From Kouleothrix aurantiaca (GTDB lineage Bacteria; Chloroflexota; Chloroflexia; Chloroflexales; Roseiflexaceae): a stretch of 6,756 bases of DNA. The notes beneath the pieces are model-generated. The model did no database searches, had not been told where the DNA came from, and saw only the letters and a list, made by a program, of their open reading frames with translations. The translations under genes and the position numbers were made by a program. Shown here in pieces: positions 1 through 6,310 of this stretch. The stretch spans positions 1 to 6,756 of the forward strand of contig LJCR01000119.1 in NCBI GenBank assembly GCA_001399705.1. Direction: 5' to 3'. The number at the start of each line of letters is the position of its first letter. Positions within the stretch are counted from its first letter, which is position 1.

Positions 1-41
1 GATACATAGAGTAATATCTGCCGGAAAAAATACCATTGGGC

Positions 42-76
42 GGGCTGCGAGATAAATTTGTCATCTCGCGTGGCCC
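42..76. other. Hairpin upstream of the leader promoter
   Basis: GCGAGAT at 47-53 is the exact inverse of ATCTCGC at 63-69, with a 9-nt loop, and GGGC 42-45 can extend the stem with GCCC 73-76. No T-run follows on the + strand, so it is not a clear intrinsic terminator in that direction. It could be the end of an upstream transcription unit or a protein-binding site. Nothing else in bases 1-110 looks coding or regulatory to me. Confidence 0.4.
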
Positions 77-110
77 GTGTGGCCAGCATATTCCCCGACT
101 TTTGGCCGAG

Positions 111-139
111 TTGACAAGCGCTGGGGCTGCTGCTATACT
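111..139 (+). promoter_or_regulatory. Sigma-70-type promoter for the T-box/trpB2 transcript
   Basis: A perfect -35 TTGACA (111-116) and a -10 TATACT (134-139) are separated by 17 nt. TG at 131-132 with one base before the -10 makes it an extended -10 promoter. The expected start is about 145-147, roughly 10 nt before the first paired base of T-box Stem I, so promoter and riboswitch fit each other in spacing. This is the only near-consensus promoter I could find in the window. Start-site position is inferred. Confidence 0.85.
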
Positions 140-273
140 CGGCTCAACTCAAACACCAACGACGACGATCAGGAAAAGTACGCGTGTTGTCGCCGCTCAG
201 AGAGCCGGCACTCTGGTGCGAAGCCGGTGCGGAAGCATACGCGGAATGGGCCTGGGAGTTGCGGAGCGAAACA

Positions 274-350
274 ATTTACGATTTCGGATTTACGATTTAC
301 GATTTTGGCTTCGGCACGAAATCGCAAATCAACAATCGTACATCGTAAAT
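274..350. repeat. AT-rich imperfect palindrome inside the T-box leader
   Basis: The left arm repeats the word GATTTAC/ATTTACGATT (274-308) and the right arm (317-350) is its inverse, with about 25 of 34 positions complementary by hand alignment and no gaps. The centre GC-TTCG-GC (308-315) is a cUUCGg tetraloop, extended by G301-G307 with C317-C323 and one bulged A (316). It contrasts sharply with the GC-rich sequence on both sides. It lies between Stem I and Stem III of the T-box, so the transcript would carry an extra long hairpin there. It resembles short-word palindromes in the other spacers of this window and was probably inserted or expanded. Confidence 0.75.
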
Positions 351-485
351 ATCAGTAGTAGCCGCCGGCGACGCCACCGTTATCTGGGCGCAAGGTATCG
401 GACATGAACGCAGAGTCCCGTACCTGCTGAGTGCGCCGGGCCGCGAGGTCTGGCGAACGGGGGTGGCACCGCGAAGGCTTTCTGG

Positions 486-518
486 CCTCTCGTCCCTGAT
501 TGGGATGAGGGGTTTTTT
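486..518 (+). terminator. Intrinsic terminator of the T-box leader
   Basis: CCTCTCGTCCC (486-496) pairs along all 11 positions with GGGATGAGGGG (502-512), using two G-U pairs, around a 5-nt loop; TTTTTT follows at 513-518. The 5' arm contains CGTCCCT, which can instead pair with the T-box sequence at 461-473, giving the mutually exclusive antiterminator. When tRNA-Trp is charged, transcription should stop here, 118 nt before trpB2. Confidence 0.93.
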
Positions 519-636
519 GATTCTGGGGCAGTAGCCAATATGCAGGTTGTAGCATCGCTGCGATCAGCGCATTCGGGGCAATCACTGCCAGCTGCCAGTT
601 GCCGACTGCTCGCTGCTATTCGATGAGGAGGCTCGC
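519..636 (+). repeat. Spacer between leader terminator and trpB2, with GCAGT/ACTGCC words
   Basis: No gene is visible. GGCAGT (527-532) is inverted as ACTGCC (584-589), followed by related words GCTGCCAGTTGCC (591-603) and ACTGCTCGCTGC (605-616). A short hairpin CGCTG-cgat-CAGCG sits at 556-569. The same GCAGT/ACTGCC vocabulary recurs in the trpS-trpE spacer. The Shine-Dalgarno GAGGAG of trpB2 (625-630) follows within 10 nt of the last word. Confidence 0.5.
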
Positions 637-1995
637 ATGGACACCGTGAAGTACGTCCTTTCGGAAGACCAGATGCCGACGTCGTGGTACAACATCGCCG
701 CCGACCTGCCCGTGCCGCTGCCGCCGCCGCTGCACCCCGGCACCGGCCAGCCGATCGGCCCGGCCGATCTCGCGCCGCTGTTCCCGATGGAGCTGATCAA
801 GCAGGAGGTCAGCACCGAGCGCATGATCGAGATCCCCGAAGAAGTGCAGAAGGTCTACCGCCAGTGGCGGCCCACGCCGCTCTACCGCGCGCGGCGGCTT
901 GAGCAGGAGCTGGGCACGCCCGCAAAGATCTACTACAAGTACGAGGGCGTCAGCCCGGCTGGCTCGCACAAGCCGAATACCGCCATTCCGCAGGCCTACT
1001 ATAGCAAGCAGGAAGGCGTGAAGCGCCTGGCGACCGAGACGGGCGCGGGGCAGTGGGGCTCGTCGCTGGCGCTGGCTGGCGCGCTGTTCGGGATCGAGGT
1101 CGTGGTGTATATGGTGAAGGTCAGCTATGGCCAGAAGCCCTACCGCCGCGCGCTGATGGAGACGTTTGGCGCGAAGGTGCTCGCCAGCCCGAGCAATACG
1201 ACCAACGCCGGCCGGCAGATCCTGGCCGAACACCCGGATTCTACCGGCAGCCTGGGCATCGCAATCAGCGAGGCGGTGGAAGTGGCCGCGATGGACCCCG
1301 ACACGAAATACGCGCTCGGCAGCGTGCTGAACCACGTGCTGCTGCACCAGACCGTGATCGGCCAGGAGGCGATGACGCAGCTGGAGATGGCGGGCGACTA
1401 CCCCGACATTATTGTGGGCTGCACCGGCGGCGGCTCGAACTTCAGCGGCATCGCCTTCCCGTTCATTGGCGCGAAAATGCGCGGCGAGCGCGACGTGCGC
1501 GTGGTGGCGGTCGAGCCGGCCGCCTGCCCGAGCCTGACACGGGGCAAGTATGCCTACGACTTTGGCGACACCGGGCACCTGACGCCGCTGGTGAAGATGC
1601 ACACGCTGGGCAGCACGTTCATCCCGCCGGGCATCCACGCGGGCGGCCTGCGCTACCACGGCATGGCCCCGCTGGTCAGTCACCTGCTCGACCTCGGGCA
1701 GATCGAGGCCAGCGCGGTGCAGCAGCTCGACGCCTTTGCGGCTGGCGTGCAGTTCGCGCGCGCCGAGGGCATTCTGCCCGCGCCCGAGGCCAACCACGCC
1801 GTGGCGGGCGCGATTGCTGAGGCGCTGGCGTGCAAGGAGTCGGGCGAGTCAAAGACGATCCTGTTCAACCTGTGCGGCCACGGCCACTTCGACATGAGCG
1901 CGTACACCGACTATATGGCGGGCAAGCTGCAAAACTACGAGTACCCGGCGGAAGAAATCGCCATGGCGCTGGCCGGCCTGCCGAGCGTTGGGTAA
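637..1995 (+). CDS. trpB2: Tryptophan synthase beta chain, TrpB2 type (PLP-dependent)
   Basis: This predicted cytoplasmic enzyme of 452 residues joins indole with L-serine to make L-tryptophan, using pyridoxal phosphate. The length and the N-terminal extension before the catalytic core fit the TrpB2 (TrpB-related) subgroup rather than the shorter TrpB1 of about 400 residues. The PLP Schiff-base lysine is Lys112 in GSHKPNTA (109-116). The catalytic glutamate region is ETGAGQWG (134-141), with Trp where TrpB1 has His. The phosphate-binding loop is GGGSN (264-268). The C-terminal LCGHGHFD segment is typical of the subgroup. The ATG at 637 has GAGGAG at 625-630, 6 nt away. No trpA lies nearby; TrpB2 proteins often act without the usual TrpA complex, for example in indole salvage, so either the last pathway step or salvage is possible. 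It is the first gene after the Trp T-box, so its expression should rise when tRNA-Trp is uncharged. Codon use is strongly GC-ending. Confidence 0.93.
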   Translation: MDTVKYVLSEDQMPTSWYNIAADLPVPLPPPLHPGTGQPIGPADLAPLFPMELIKQEVSTERMIEIPEEVQKVYRQWRPTPLYRARRLEQELGTPAKIYYKYEGVSPAGSHKPNTAIPQAYYSKQEGVKRLATETGAGQWGSSLALAGALFGIEVVVYMVKVSYGQKPYRRALMETFGAKVLASPSNTTNAGRQILAEHPDSTGSLGIAISEAVEVAAMDPDTKYALGSVLNHVLLHQTVIGQEAMTQLEMAGDYPDIIVGCTGGGSNFSGIAFPFIGAKMRGERDVRVVAVEPAACPSLTRGKYAYDFGDTGHLTPLVKMHTLGSTFIPPGIHAGGLRYHGMAPLVSHLLDLGQIEASAVQQLDAFAAGVQFARAEGILPAPEANHAVAGAIAEALACKESGESKTILFNLCGHGHFDMSAYTDYMAGKLQNYEYPAEEIAMALAGLPSVG

Positions 1996-2000
1996 CGTTT

Positions 2001-2103
2001 CACCACGGAGACACGGAGGCACGGAGGAAGGGCGAAAGGGCAGTGATAACGATTTCTCCCTGGCTTGGGCCTCAAAACTCTGTGTCTCTGTGCCTCTGTG
2101 GTG
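2001..2103 (+). repeat. Long inverted repeat of CACGGAG words between trpB2 and the tautomerase gene
   Basis: The left arm (2001-2026) is built of CACCACGGAG, ACACGGAGG and CACGGAG words. The right arm (2078-2103) is its inverse, CTCTGTG words ending in CTGTGGTG. Over 26 positions, 21 are Watson-Crick pairs, four are G (left) to T (right), and one is A to C. As + strand RNA this gives 25 of 26 paired positions. The 51-nt loop has no obvious content. The element starts 5 nt after the trpB2 stop and ends exactly where the next Shine-Dalgarno starts. Repeats with this word are familiar from spacers of several bacterial phyla; a degenerate relative lies at 6501-6558. Confidence 0.85.
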
Positions 2104-2109
2104 AAGGAG
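2104..2109 (+). promoter_or_regulatory. Ribosome binding site touching a hairpin arm
   Basis: AAGGAG starts at the base after the 26-bp inverted repeat ends and lies 7 nt before the ATG at 2117. Formation of the hairpin would leave the site at the foot of a long stem, which could help or hinder ribosome loading. Confidence 0.8.
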
Positions 2110-2116
2110 AAAAAGA

Positions 2117-2506
2117 ATGGCGCAAATGAAGATCTATGGACTGCTCACGCATCTCGACGCGGTGAAAGCGCGGATGTCGGACGCAATTCACGCTTGTGTG
2201 GTCGAGGCGCTGCACTACCCGCCCGACAAGCGCTTTCATCGCTTTATTGCGCTTGATGCCGATGATTTTCTGTACGGGCCGGGCCGCAGCGAGCAGTATA
2301 CAATTATTGAAATCAGTATGTTTGAAGGGCGCTCGGTTGAGGCCAAGAAAATGCTGATTCGACTGATTTTTGCAAAACTTGAGCAGGAACTCCAGATCGC
2401 GCCAAATGATGTTGAGATCACGATTTTCGAAACACCACGCCATAACTGGGGCATTCGCGGCCAGCTTGGGGACGAGATGGCGCTGAACTATAAGGTTGAG
2501 GTATAA
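2117..2506 (+). CDS. Tautomerase-family protein (4-OT superfamily, Tautomerase_2-like)
   Basis: A 129-residue protein matching by eye the longer, single-domain tautomerase family. It has a beta-alpha-beta start (KIYG, 5-8), then HRFIALDADDF (41-51), YTIIEISMFEGRS (61-73), a helix SVEAKKMLIRLIFAKLEQEL (73-92), the strand VEITIFETP (99-107), NWGIRG (110-115) and GDEMALNYKVEV at the end. The EGRS-(S/T)xxxK layout is the hallmark of the superfamily. The substrate cannot be predicted. The catalytic N-terminal proline of classical tautomerases is absent: the residues after Met1 are Ala-Gln-Met, so a tautomerase reaction is not assured. About 50 of 129 codons end in A or T by hand count, against 2 of the first 40 in trpB2, which may mean separate origin or weaker expression selection. 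It sits 121 nt after trpB2 and may be read through from the T-box promoter. Confidence 0.82.
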   Translation: MAQMKIYGLLTHLDAVKARMSDAIHACVVEALHYPPDKRFHRFIALDADDFLYGPGRSEQYTIIEISMFEGRSVEAKKMLIRLIFAKLEQELQIAPNDVEITIFETPRHNWGIRGQLGDEMALNYKVEV

Positions 2507-2615
2507 GTTGCAGGTTTGAACGTTTGAAGGTTGCAGGTTTCCGAGTTGCAGGTTTGAACGTTTGAAGGTTGCAGGTTTCCGAGTTGCAGGTTTGAACGTT
2601 TGAAGGTTGCAGGTT
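2507..2615. repeat. 38-bp tandem repeat, 2.9 copies
   Basis: Two exact 38-bp units (2507-2544 and 2545-2582) and a 33-bp partial third (2583-2615) follow the tautomerase stop codon with no gap. Each unit is itself nested: GTTGCAGGTTTGAACG, TTTGAAG, then GTTGCAGGTTTCCGA, so GTTGCAGGTTT recurs every 15 or 23 bp. There are no unique spacers, so this is not a CRISPR array. It looks like slippage or unequal-exchange growth of a short word repeat. Confidence 0.9.
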
Positions 2616-2618
2616 CTT

Positions 2619-2671
2619 GGTTCGGTGGTTCCGTGGTTCCGTGGTTCCGTGGTTCTCGGTTCTCGGTTCTC
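2619..2671. repeat. Octamer array turning into heptamer array
   Basis: Four 8-bp units, GGTTCGGT once and GGTTCCGT three times (2619-2650), run straight into three 7-bp GGTTCTC units (2651-2671). This lies 9 nt before the GGAGG of the nucleoside hydrolase gene. Copy number at both arrays is likely to vary between strains (inference). Confidence 0.9.
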
Positions 2672-2679
2672 GAAGCGAT

Positions 2680-2684
2680 GGAGG
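2680..2684 (+). promoter_or_regulatory. Ribosome binding site that sets the nucleoside hydrolase start
   Basis: GGAGG lies 5 nt before the ATG at 2690. In-frame ATGs at 2678 and 2687 overlap or crowd this site, so 2690 is the best start; it also places the conserved DTDIG motif at residue 8, as in the family. Confidence 0.7.
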
Positions 2685-2689
2685 CGATG

Positions 2690-3568
2690 ATGCCGACGAA
2701 AATTTTGCTTGATACCGACATTGGCTCCGATATTGACGACGCGGTGTGCCTGGCCTACCTGCTGGCCCAGCCCGAATGCGAGCTTTTGGGCATCACAACG
2801 GTGACGGGCGAGGCCAATCTGCGCGCCAGCATGGCCAGCGCGCAGTGCAAGGTCGCTGGGCGCGAGGTGCCGATTTACCCCGGCGCGGAGCTGCCGCTGC
2901 TGATCGAGCCGCGCCAGCCGCGCGCGCCACAGGCCGCCGCGCTGAGCCGCTGGCCGCACGAAACCAGTTTCCCGCGCGGGCAGGCGATTGAGTTCCTGCG
3001 GCAGACCATCCGCGCCAACCCGGGCGAGGTTTCGCTGCTGGCGATCGGCCCGCTGACAAATATCGCGCTCTTGTTCGCCAGCGACCCGGAGATTCCGAGC
3101 TTGCTGAAGCAGCTTGTGCTGATGTGCGGCGTGTTCACTGAGCAGTTGCCGAACGTTGGCCCGCTGGAGTGGAACGCGCTGTGCGACCCGCACGCGGCGG
3201 CAATTGTCTACCGCGCCGCCGTGGGCGGCCACCGCTCGATCGGGCTGGACGTGACCTGCCAGGTGACGATGGACGCGGGCGAGGTGCGGCAATCGTTCCA
3301 GCACCCGCTGCTGCTGCCAGTGCTTGATTTCGCCGAGGTCTGGTTCGAGCGCGCCAAGACGCTGACGTTTCACGACCCGCTGGCGGCGACGACGATCTTC
3401 GACGACCAGATTTGCACCTTCGAGCCGGGCGAAGTTGACCTTGAGCTGGAAGATGCGCCACAGCGCGGGCGCACGCACTGGCGGGCTGGCACCGCGCACT
3501 CGCACCAGGTTGCGCTTTCGGTCGACCGCGAGCGCTTTCTGAAGCACTTTTTTGGCGTCTTTCAGTAG
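2690..3568 (+). CDS. Nucleoside hydrolase (inosine/uridine-preferring family)
   Basis: A 292-residue cytoplasmic hydrolase that should cleave the N-glycosidic bond of a nucleoside into base and ribose. The calcium and ribose-binding motif [11 protein letters not shown] is at residues 8-18, close to the N-terminus as usual. Later family marks are [40 protein letters not shown] (160-170, with Asn162 and Asp166) and HDPLAA (228-233), whose Asp229 corresponds to the C-terminal calcium ligand. Length is near the family norm of about 310. Where many members have an asparagine after TTVxG, this one has Glu41, so the preferred substrate is uncertain. A longer reading frame runs upstream through the tandem repeats from a TTG at 2600, but this is not credible as coding. 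It lies 183 nt after the tautomerase gene and 126 nt before trpS. A link to tryptophan metabolism is not established; released ribose could feed PRPP, which the trp pathway consumes. Confidence 0.9.
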   Translation: MPTKILLDTDIGSDIDDAVCLAYLLAQPECELLGITTVTGEANLRASMASAQCKVAGREVPIYPGAELPLLIEPRQPRAPQAAALSRWPHETSFPRGQAIEFLRQTIRANPGEVSLLAIGPLTNIALLFASDPEIPSLLKQLVLMCGVFTEQLPNVGPLEWNALCDPHAAAIVYRAAVGGHRSIGLDVTCQVTMDAGEVRQSFQHPLLLPVLDFAEVWFERAKTLTFHDPLAATTIFDDQICTFEPGEVDLELEDAPQRGRTHWRAGTAHSHQVALSVDRERFLKHFFGVFQ

Positions 3569-3594
3569 GATATTTGGGCGGCTCAGCAATATTC

Positions 3595-3646
3595 TACGAA
3601 CTACGCAACACGCACCGTAACGCAAGAGCGTAGTGCGTAGTGCGTA
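3595..3646. repeat. TACGCAC-word inverted repeat before trpS
   Basis: The left arm TACGAACTACGCAACAC (3595-3611) matches the inverse of GTAGTGCGTAGTGCGTA (3630-3646) at 14 of 17 positions, with an 18-nt loop. The right arm is itself a tandem of GTAGTGC. It occupies the centre of the 126-bp spacer; I see no convincing promoter or T-box there. No T-run follows, so it is not a standard terminator. Confidence 0.7.
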
Positions 3647-3694
3647 TCGGGCTAGACATAAATATCAACGCACACAAGCAAGGAGAAAACCCCA

Positions 3695-4705
3695 ATGACA
3701 GGCAATAAAAAACGCATCCTGACGGGCGACCGTCCGACCGGGCGGCTGCACCTGGGCCACTACGTCGGCACACTGGCGAACCGCGTGAAGCTGCAGGATA
3801 ACTACGACTGCTTTTTCCTCGTAGCCGACCTGCACATGCTCACCACGCGCACCGAGCTGGAGCGCCTGCGCCACACCGCCGAAAACATCCGCGCCGTCGT
3901 GCTCGACAACCTGAGCGTCGGCATCGACCCGAACCGCAGCACCTACCTCCTGCAGTCGCTGGTGCCGCAGATCGCCGAGCTGCAGCTCATTTTCTCGATG
4001 CTGGTGACGGTGCCGCGCCTGCAGCGCGTGCCAACGCTGAAAGAAGTGATGCACGACCTGGAGATCGAGCAACCCTCGATGGGCCTGCTTTCCTACCCGG
4101 TGCTGCAAGCCGCCGACATTCTGTGCGTGCGCGCCAACCTCGTGCCGGTCGGCAAGGATCAGGCCTCGCACCTGGAGGTGACGCGCGAAATCGCCCGCCG
4201 CTTCAACGGCCTGTACGGCGACACCCTCCCCGAGCCCGACACGCTGATCGGTGAGGTGCCGACGCTGGTGGGCATCGACGGGCAGGCCAAGATGTCGAAA
4301 AGCCTTGACAACGCGATCTACCTGAGCGACGACGCTAAGACCGTCGAGCAGAAGGTGCGCGGCATGTTCACCGACCCGAACCGCGTGCGGGCCGACATTC
4401 CTGGCCGCGTCGAGGGCAACCCGGTGTTCATCTACCACGACGCGTTCAACCCGAACATCGAGGAAGTGAACGACCTGAAAGATCGCTACCGGCTCGGCAA
4501 GGTTGGCGACGTGGAAGTGAAACGCAAGCTGGCCACGGCGATCAATAACTTCCTTGAGCCAATTCGTCAGCGCCGCGCCGAGCTTGAGCAGAACCCGCGC
4601 ATTGTTGAAGAGGTGCTGACCGCCGGCAGCGAGCGCGCCCGCCAGGAAGCCGACGAAACCTTGCGCATGGTCAAGGATGCGATGGGCCTCAACTTTTTGC
4701 AGTAG
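3695..4705 (+). CDS. trpS: Tryptophanyl-tRNA synthetase
   Basis: This 336-residue class Ic aminoacyl-tRNA synthetase activates tryptophan with ATP and loads it on tRNA-Trp in the cytoplasm. The N-terminal [15 protein letters not shown] (11-25) contains the HIGH-type motif HLGH (19-22). The second ATP motif KMSKS is at 199-203, and PVGKDQ around 151-156 is the usual core segment. Length fits bacterial TrpRS. The GDRPTG...GHYVG signature matches the branch seen in some clostridia and relatives, not the Bacillus-type GxQPSG branch, which suggests a distinct TrpRS lineage. AAGGAG at 3680-3685 is 9 nt before the ATG. Its substrate tRNA is the ligand of the T-box at 157-518, so its activity sets that switch. 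It has no T-box of its own in the preceding spacer. Its stop codon lies within the next repeat. Confidence 0.97.
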   Translation: MTGNKKRILTGDRPTGRLHLGHYVGTLANRVKLQDNYDCFFLVADLHMLTTRTELERLRHTAENIRAVVLDNLSVGIDPNRSTYLLQSLVPQIAELQLIFSMLVTVPRLQRVPTLKEVMHDLEIEQPSMGLLSYPVLQAADILCVRANLVPVGKDQASHLEVTREIARRFNGLYGDTLPEPDTLIGEVPTLVGIDGQAKMSKSLDNAIYLSDDAKTVEQKVRGMFTDPNRVRADIPGRVEGNPVFIYHDAFNPNIEEVNDLKDRYRLGKVGDVEVKRKLATAINNFLEPIRQRRAELEQNPRIVEEVLTAGSERARQEADETLRMVKDAMGLNFLQ

Positions 4706-4780
4706 GCAGCAGGCAGGAGCAGTGAAAAGCAACGCCATAGATTGCAAACTGCCCGCTGCGAACTGCCTCCTGTTACTGCC
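4700..4780. repeat. GGCAGTA/ACTGCC-word inverted repeat between trpS and trpE
   Basis: GCAGTAGGCAGCAGGCAGG (4699-4717) and GAGCAGT (4717-4723) stand opposite AACTGCCTCCTGTTACTGCC (4761-4780), with ACTGCCCGCTGC (4749-4760) in between. Pairing is imperfect but the words are clearly inverse. The trpS stop codon TAG (4703-4705) is part of the left arm. The 92-bp spacer has no TGG codon, so a Trp-codon leader peptide is excluded. The trpE Shine-Dalgarno begins 4 nt after the right arm. Confidence 0.6.
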
Positions 4781-4797
4781 TTCCAAAGGAGACGATC

Positions 4798-6288
4798 ATG
4801 CAAATACGTCCATCGCTCGACGAGGTGCGCGCGCTACGCGACCAGGGCAATTTGTGCCCGATCTATGGCGAAATTCTGGCCGACCTCGAGACGCCGGTGT
4901 CGGCATTCCTCAAGGTCGCGCGCGGGCCGTGGAGCTTTCTGCTCGAGTCGGTTGAGGGCGGGCAGCATGTGGCGCGCTACTCGTTTATCGGCGCGGAGCC
5001 CTACCTGACGCTGCGCTTCGCCGATGGGCTGGCGCAGGCCGTGCAGGGCGGCTACAAGCAGACGCTGCCCTACACCGACCCGCTGGTGGTGCTGGGTTCC
5101 TACCTGCGCGAGTATCGCCCGGTGCGCCTGCCCGACCTGCCGCGCTTTGTTGGCGGCGCGGTGGGCTACCTGAGCTACGAGACGGTGGCGCGCTTTGAGC
5201 GCCTGCCCGTGCCAACCGAGCGCGCTTACACCATTCCCGAAGGCATGTGGCAGTTTGTCGATACGCTGCTGGCCTTCGATCACCTCAAGCACAAGATCAA
5301 GGTGATCGCGCACGTGCATCTCGACGCGGCCGACCTCGAAGCCGAGTATGCCCGCGCCTGCGCCAAGATCGCGGCGCTGATCGAGCGATTGGCGAAGCCG
5401 CTGCCGGCCAGCGAGCACCGGCAGCCGAACACGCGCGAGCAGAACGGTTCGTCGGCCAGCGGCCCATCGTCCAATGTGACGCAGGCCGAGTACGAGCGGC
5501 GCGTGCTAGCGGCCAAGGAGTATATCGCGGCCGGCGACATCTTTCAGGTGGTGCCGTCGCAGCGTTTCAGCCGCCCGGTCACCGCCGACTCGTTCACAAT
5601 CTACCGCGCGCTGCGCACGATCAACCCTTCGCCGTACATGTTCTACCTGCGCACGCCCGATTGCGAGCTGGTTGGCGCGTCGCCCGAACTGCTGGTGCGC
5701 GTGGAAGATGGCCTCGTGACCACGCACCCGATTGCGGGCACGCGCTGGCGTGGCGCCGACGAGGCCGAGGATCGCGCGCTGGCCGAGGAGCTATTGGCCG
5801 ACGAAAAGGAGCGCGCCGAGCACCTCATGCTGGTCGATTTAGGGCGCAACGACATCGGGCGTGTGTCGCAGCCGGGCACGGTGAGCGTGCCGGACTTTAT
5901 GTTTGTCGAAAAATTCAGCCACGTGATGCATCTGGTCAGCCATGTCACCGGGCGGCTGCGCCCCGACATGAGCGCGCTCGACGCGCTGCGGGCATGCTTC
6001 CCGGCCGGCACGGTCAGCGGCGCGCCCAAGATCCGCGCAATGGAAGTGATTGCCGAGCTGGAAGGCCAGCAGCGCGGTATCTACGCCGGCGCGGTTGGGC
6101 ACGTTGGCTTTAATGGCGATCTCGACACCTGCATTGCCCTGCGCACAATGATTGTCAAGGATGGCGTGGCGTATGTGCAGGCCGGCGGTGGCGTAGTGGC
6201 CGACAGCAACCCGACATCCGAGTTCAATGAGAGCTATAATAAGGCCGCCGCGCTCTTGCGAGCAATTGAAGAGGCCGAAACGCTCTAA
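4798..6288 (+). CDS. trpE: Anthranilate synthase component I
   Basis: This 496-residue subunit converts chorismate to anthranilate, the first committed step of tryptophan synthesis, using ammonia from a TrpG amidotransferase subunit. The N-terminal domain keeps LLES (48-51), the motif tied to tryptophan feedback inhibition in enteric TrpE. A polar linker (about 198-226) leads to the chorismate-binding domain with PIAGTRWRG (311-319), HLMLVDLGRND (342-352), CFPAGTVSGAPK (400-411), the YAGAVGHVGFNGDLDTCIALRT segment, and QAGGGVVADSNPTSE (461-475). The PIAGT and LVDLGRND forms favour TrpE over the related PabB. Length shows no fused glutamine amidotransferase, and no trpG follows, so that subunit must be encoded elsewhere. 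AAAGGAG (4785-4791) is 6 nt before the ATG. It follows trpS by 92 bp and may share its transcript; no separate promoter or attenuator was seen. Confidence 0.96.
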   Translation: MQIRPSLDEVRALRDQGNLCPIYGEILADLETPVSAFLKVARGPWSFLLESVEGGQHVARYSFIGAEPYLTLRFADGLAQAVQGGYKQTLPYTDPLVVLGSYLREYRPVRLPDLPRFVGGAVGYLSYETVARFERLPVPTERAYTIPEGMWQFVDTLLAFDHLKHKIKVIAHVHLDAADLEAEYARACAKIAALIERLAKPLPASEHRQPNTREQNGSSASGPSSNVTQAEYERRVLAAKEYIAAGDIFQVVPSQRFSRPVTADSFTIYRALRTINPSPYMFYLRTPDCELVGASPELLVRVEDGLVTTHPIAGTRWRGADEAEDRALAEELLADEKERAEHLMLVDLGRNDIGRVSQPGTVSVPDFMFVEKFSHVMHLVSHVTGRLRPDMSALDALRACFPAGTVSGAPKIRAMEVIAELEGQQRGIYAGAVGHVGFNGDLDTCIALRTMIVKDGVAYVQAGGGVVADSNPTSEFNESYNKAAALLRAIEEAETL

Positions 6289-6303
6289 TGCGCTTTCAGC
6301 GCA
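6289..6303 (+). other. Short perfect hairpin right after trpE
   Basis: TGCGCT (6289-6294) pairs with AGCGCA (6298-6303) around a 3-nt loop, starting at the base after the stop codon. There is no T-tract, so termination by it alone is doubtful; it could protect the mRNA 3' end. Confidence 0.5.
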
Positions 6304-6310
6304 GGATTTA

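Larger units (their letters stand above)
157..518 (+). promoter_or_regulatory. T-box riboswitch, tryptophan specifier (tRNA-Trp sensing)
   Basis: This leader RNA senses the charging state of a tRNA and chooses between antitermination and termination ahead of trpB2. Stem I can be drawn as follows: CAAC 157-160 with GTTG 258-261, CAGG 170-173 with CCTG 251-254, CGCGTGT 181-187 with ATACGCG 237-243, CCGC 193-196 with GCGG 229-232, and CCGG 205-208 with CCGG 224-227. The AG bulge motif AGAGAG lies at 199-204. The specifier loop carries AGTA (177-180) on the 5' side and GAA-TGG on the 3' side, giving a Trp codon at 247-249. A Stem III hairpin pairs 394-403 with 415-424. The T-box sequence GGGTGGCACCGCG is at 461-473; its bulge UGGC (464-467) would pair with an acceptor end GCCA, matching the G discriminator usual for bacterial tRNA-Trp. 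CGTCCCT (491-497) can join either antiterminator or terminator. The Trp assignment is supported by the downstream trp genes. The classic Stem II region is unclear because an AT-rich palindrome occupies it. Confidence 0.93.

Noticed and set aside
36..407. Plus-strand reading frames across the leader region
   Set aside because: They run through the promoter, T-box Stem I and the AT-rich palindrome; no ribosome binding site or family resemblance.
616..1797. Long minus-strand reading frame opposite trpB2, and similar ones opposite trpS, the nucleoside hydrolase and trpE
   Set aside because: Arg/Ala/His-rich translations typical of the antisense of GC-rich genes; no recognisable domains, and the + strand proteins are conserved families.
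2507..2671. Possible CRISPR array
   Set aside because: Repeats are directly adjacent, with no unique spacers, and unit length changes from 38 to 8 to 7 bp.
2600..2689. N-terminal extension of the nucleoside hydrolase from a TTG at 2600
   Set aside because: It would translate tandem repeat DNA; the GGAGG at 2680-2684 and family alignment support the ATG at 2690.
3569..3694. Promoter or T-box for trpS in its spacer
   Set aside because: TATTCT at 3590-3595 lacks a -35 partner, and there is no GGTGGNACC sequence.
4706..4797. Trp leader-peptide attenuator or TRAP site before trpE
   Set aside because: No TGG codon in the spacer and no regular series of GAG/TAG triplets with 2-3 nt spacing; only the word-type inverted repeat is present.
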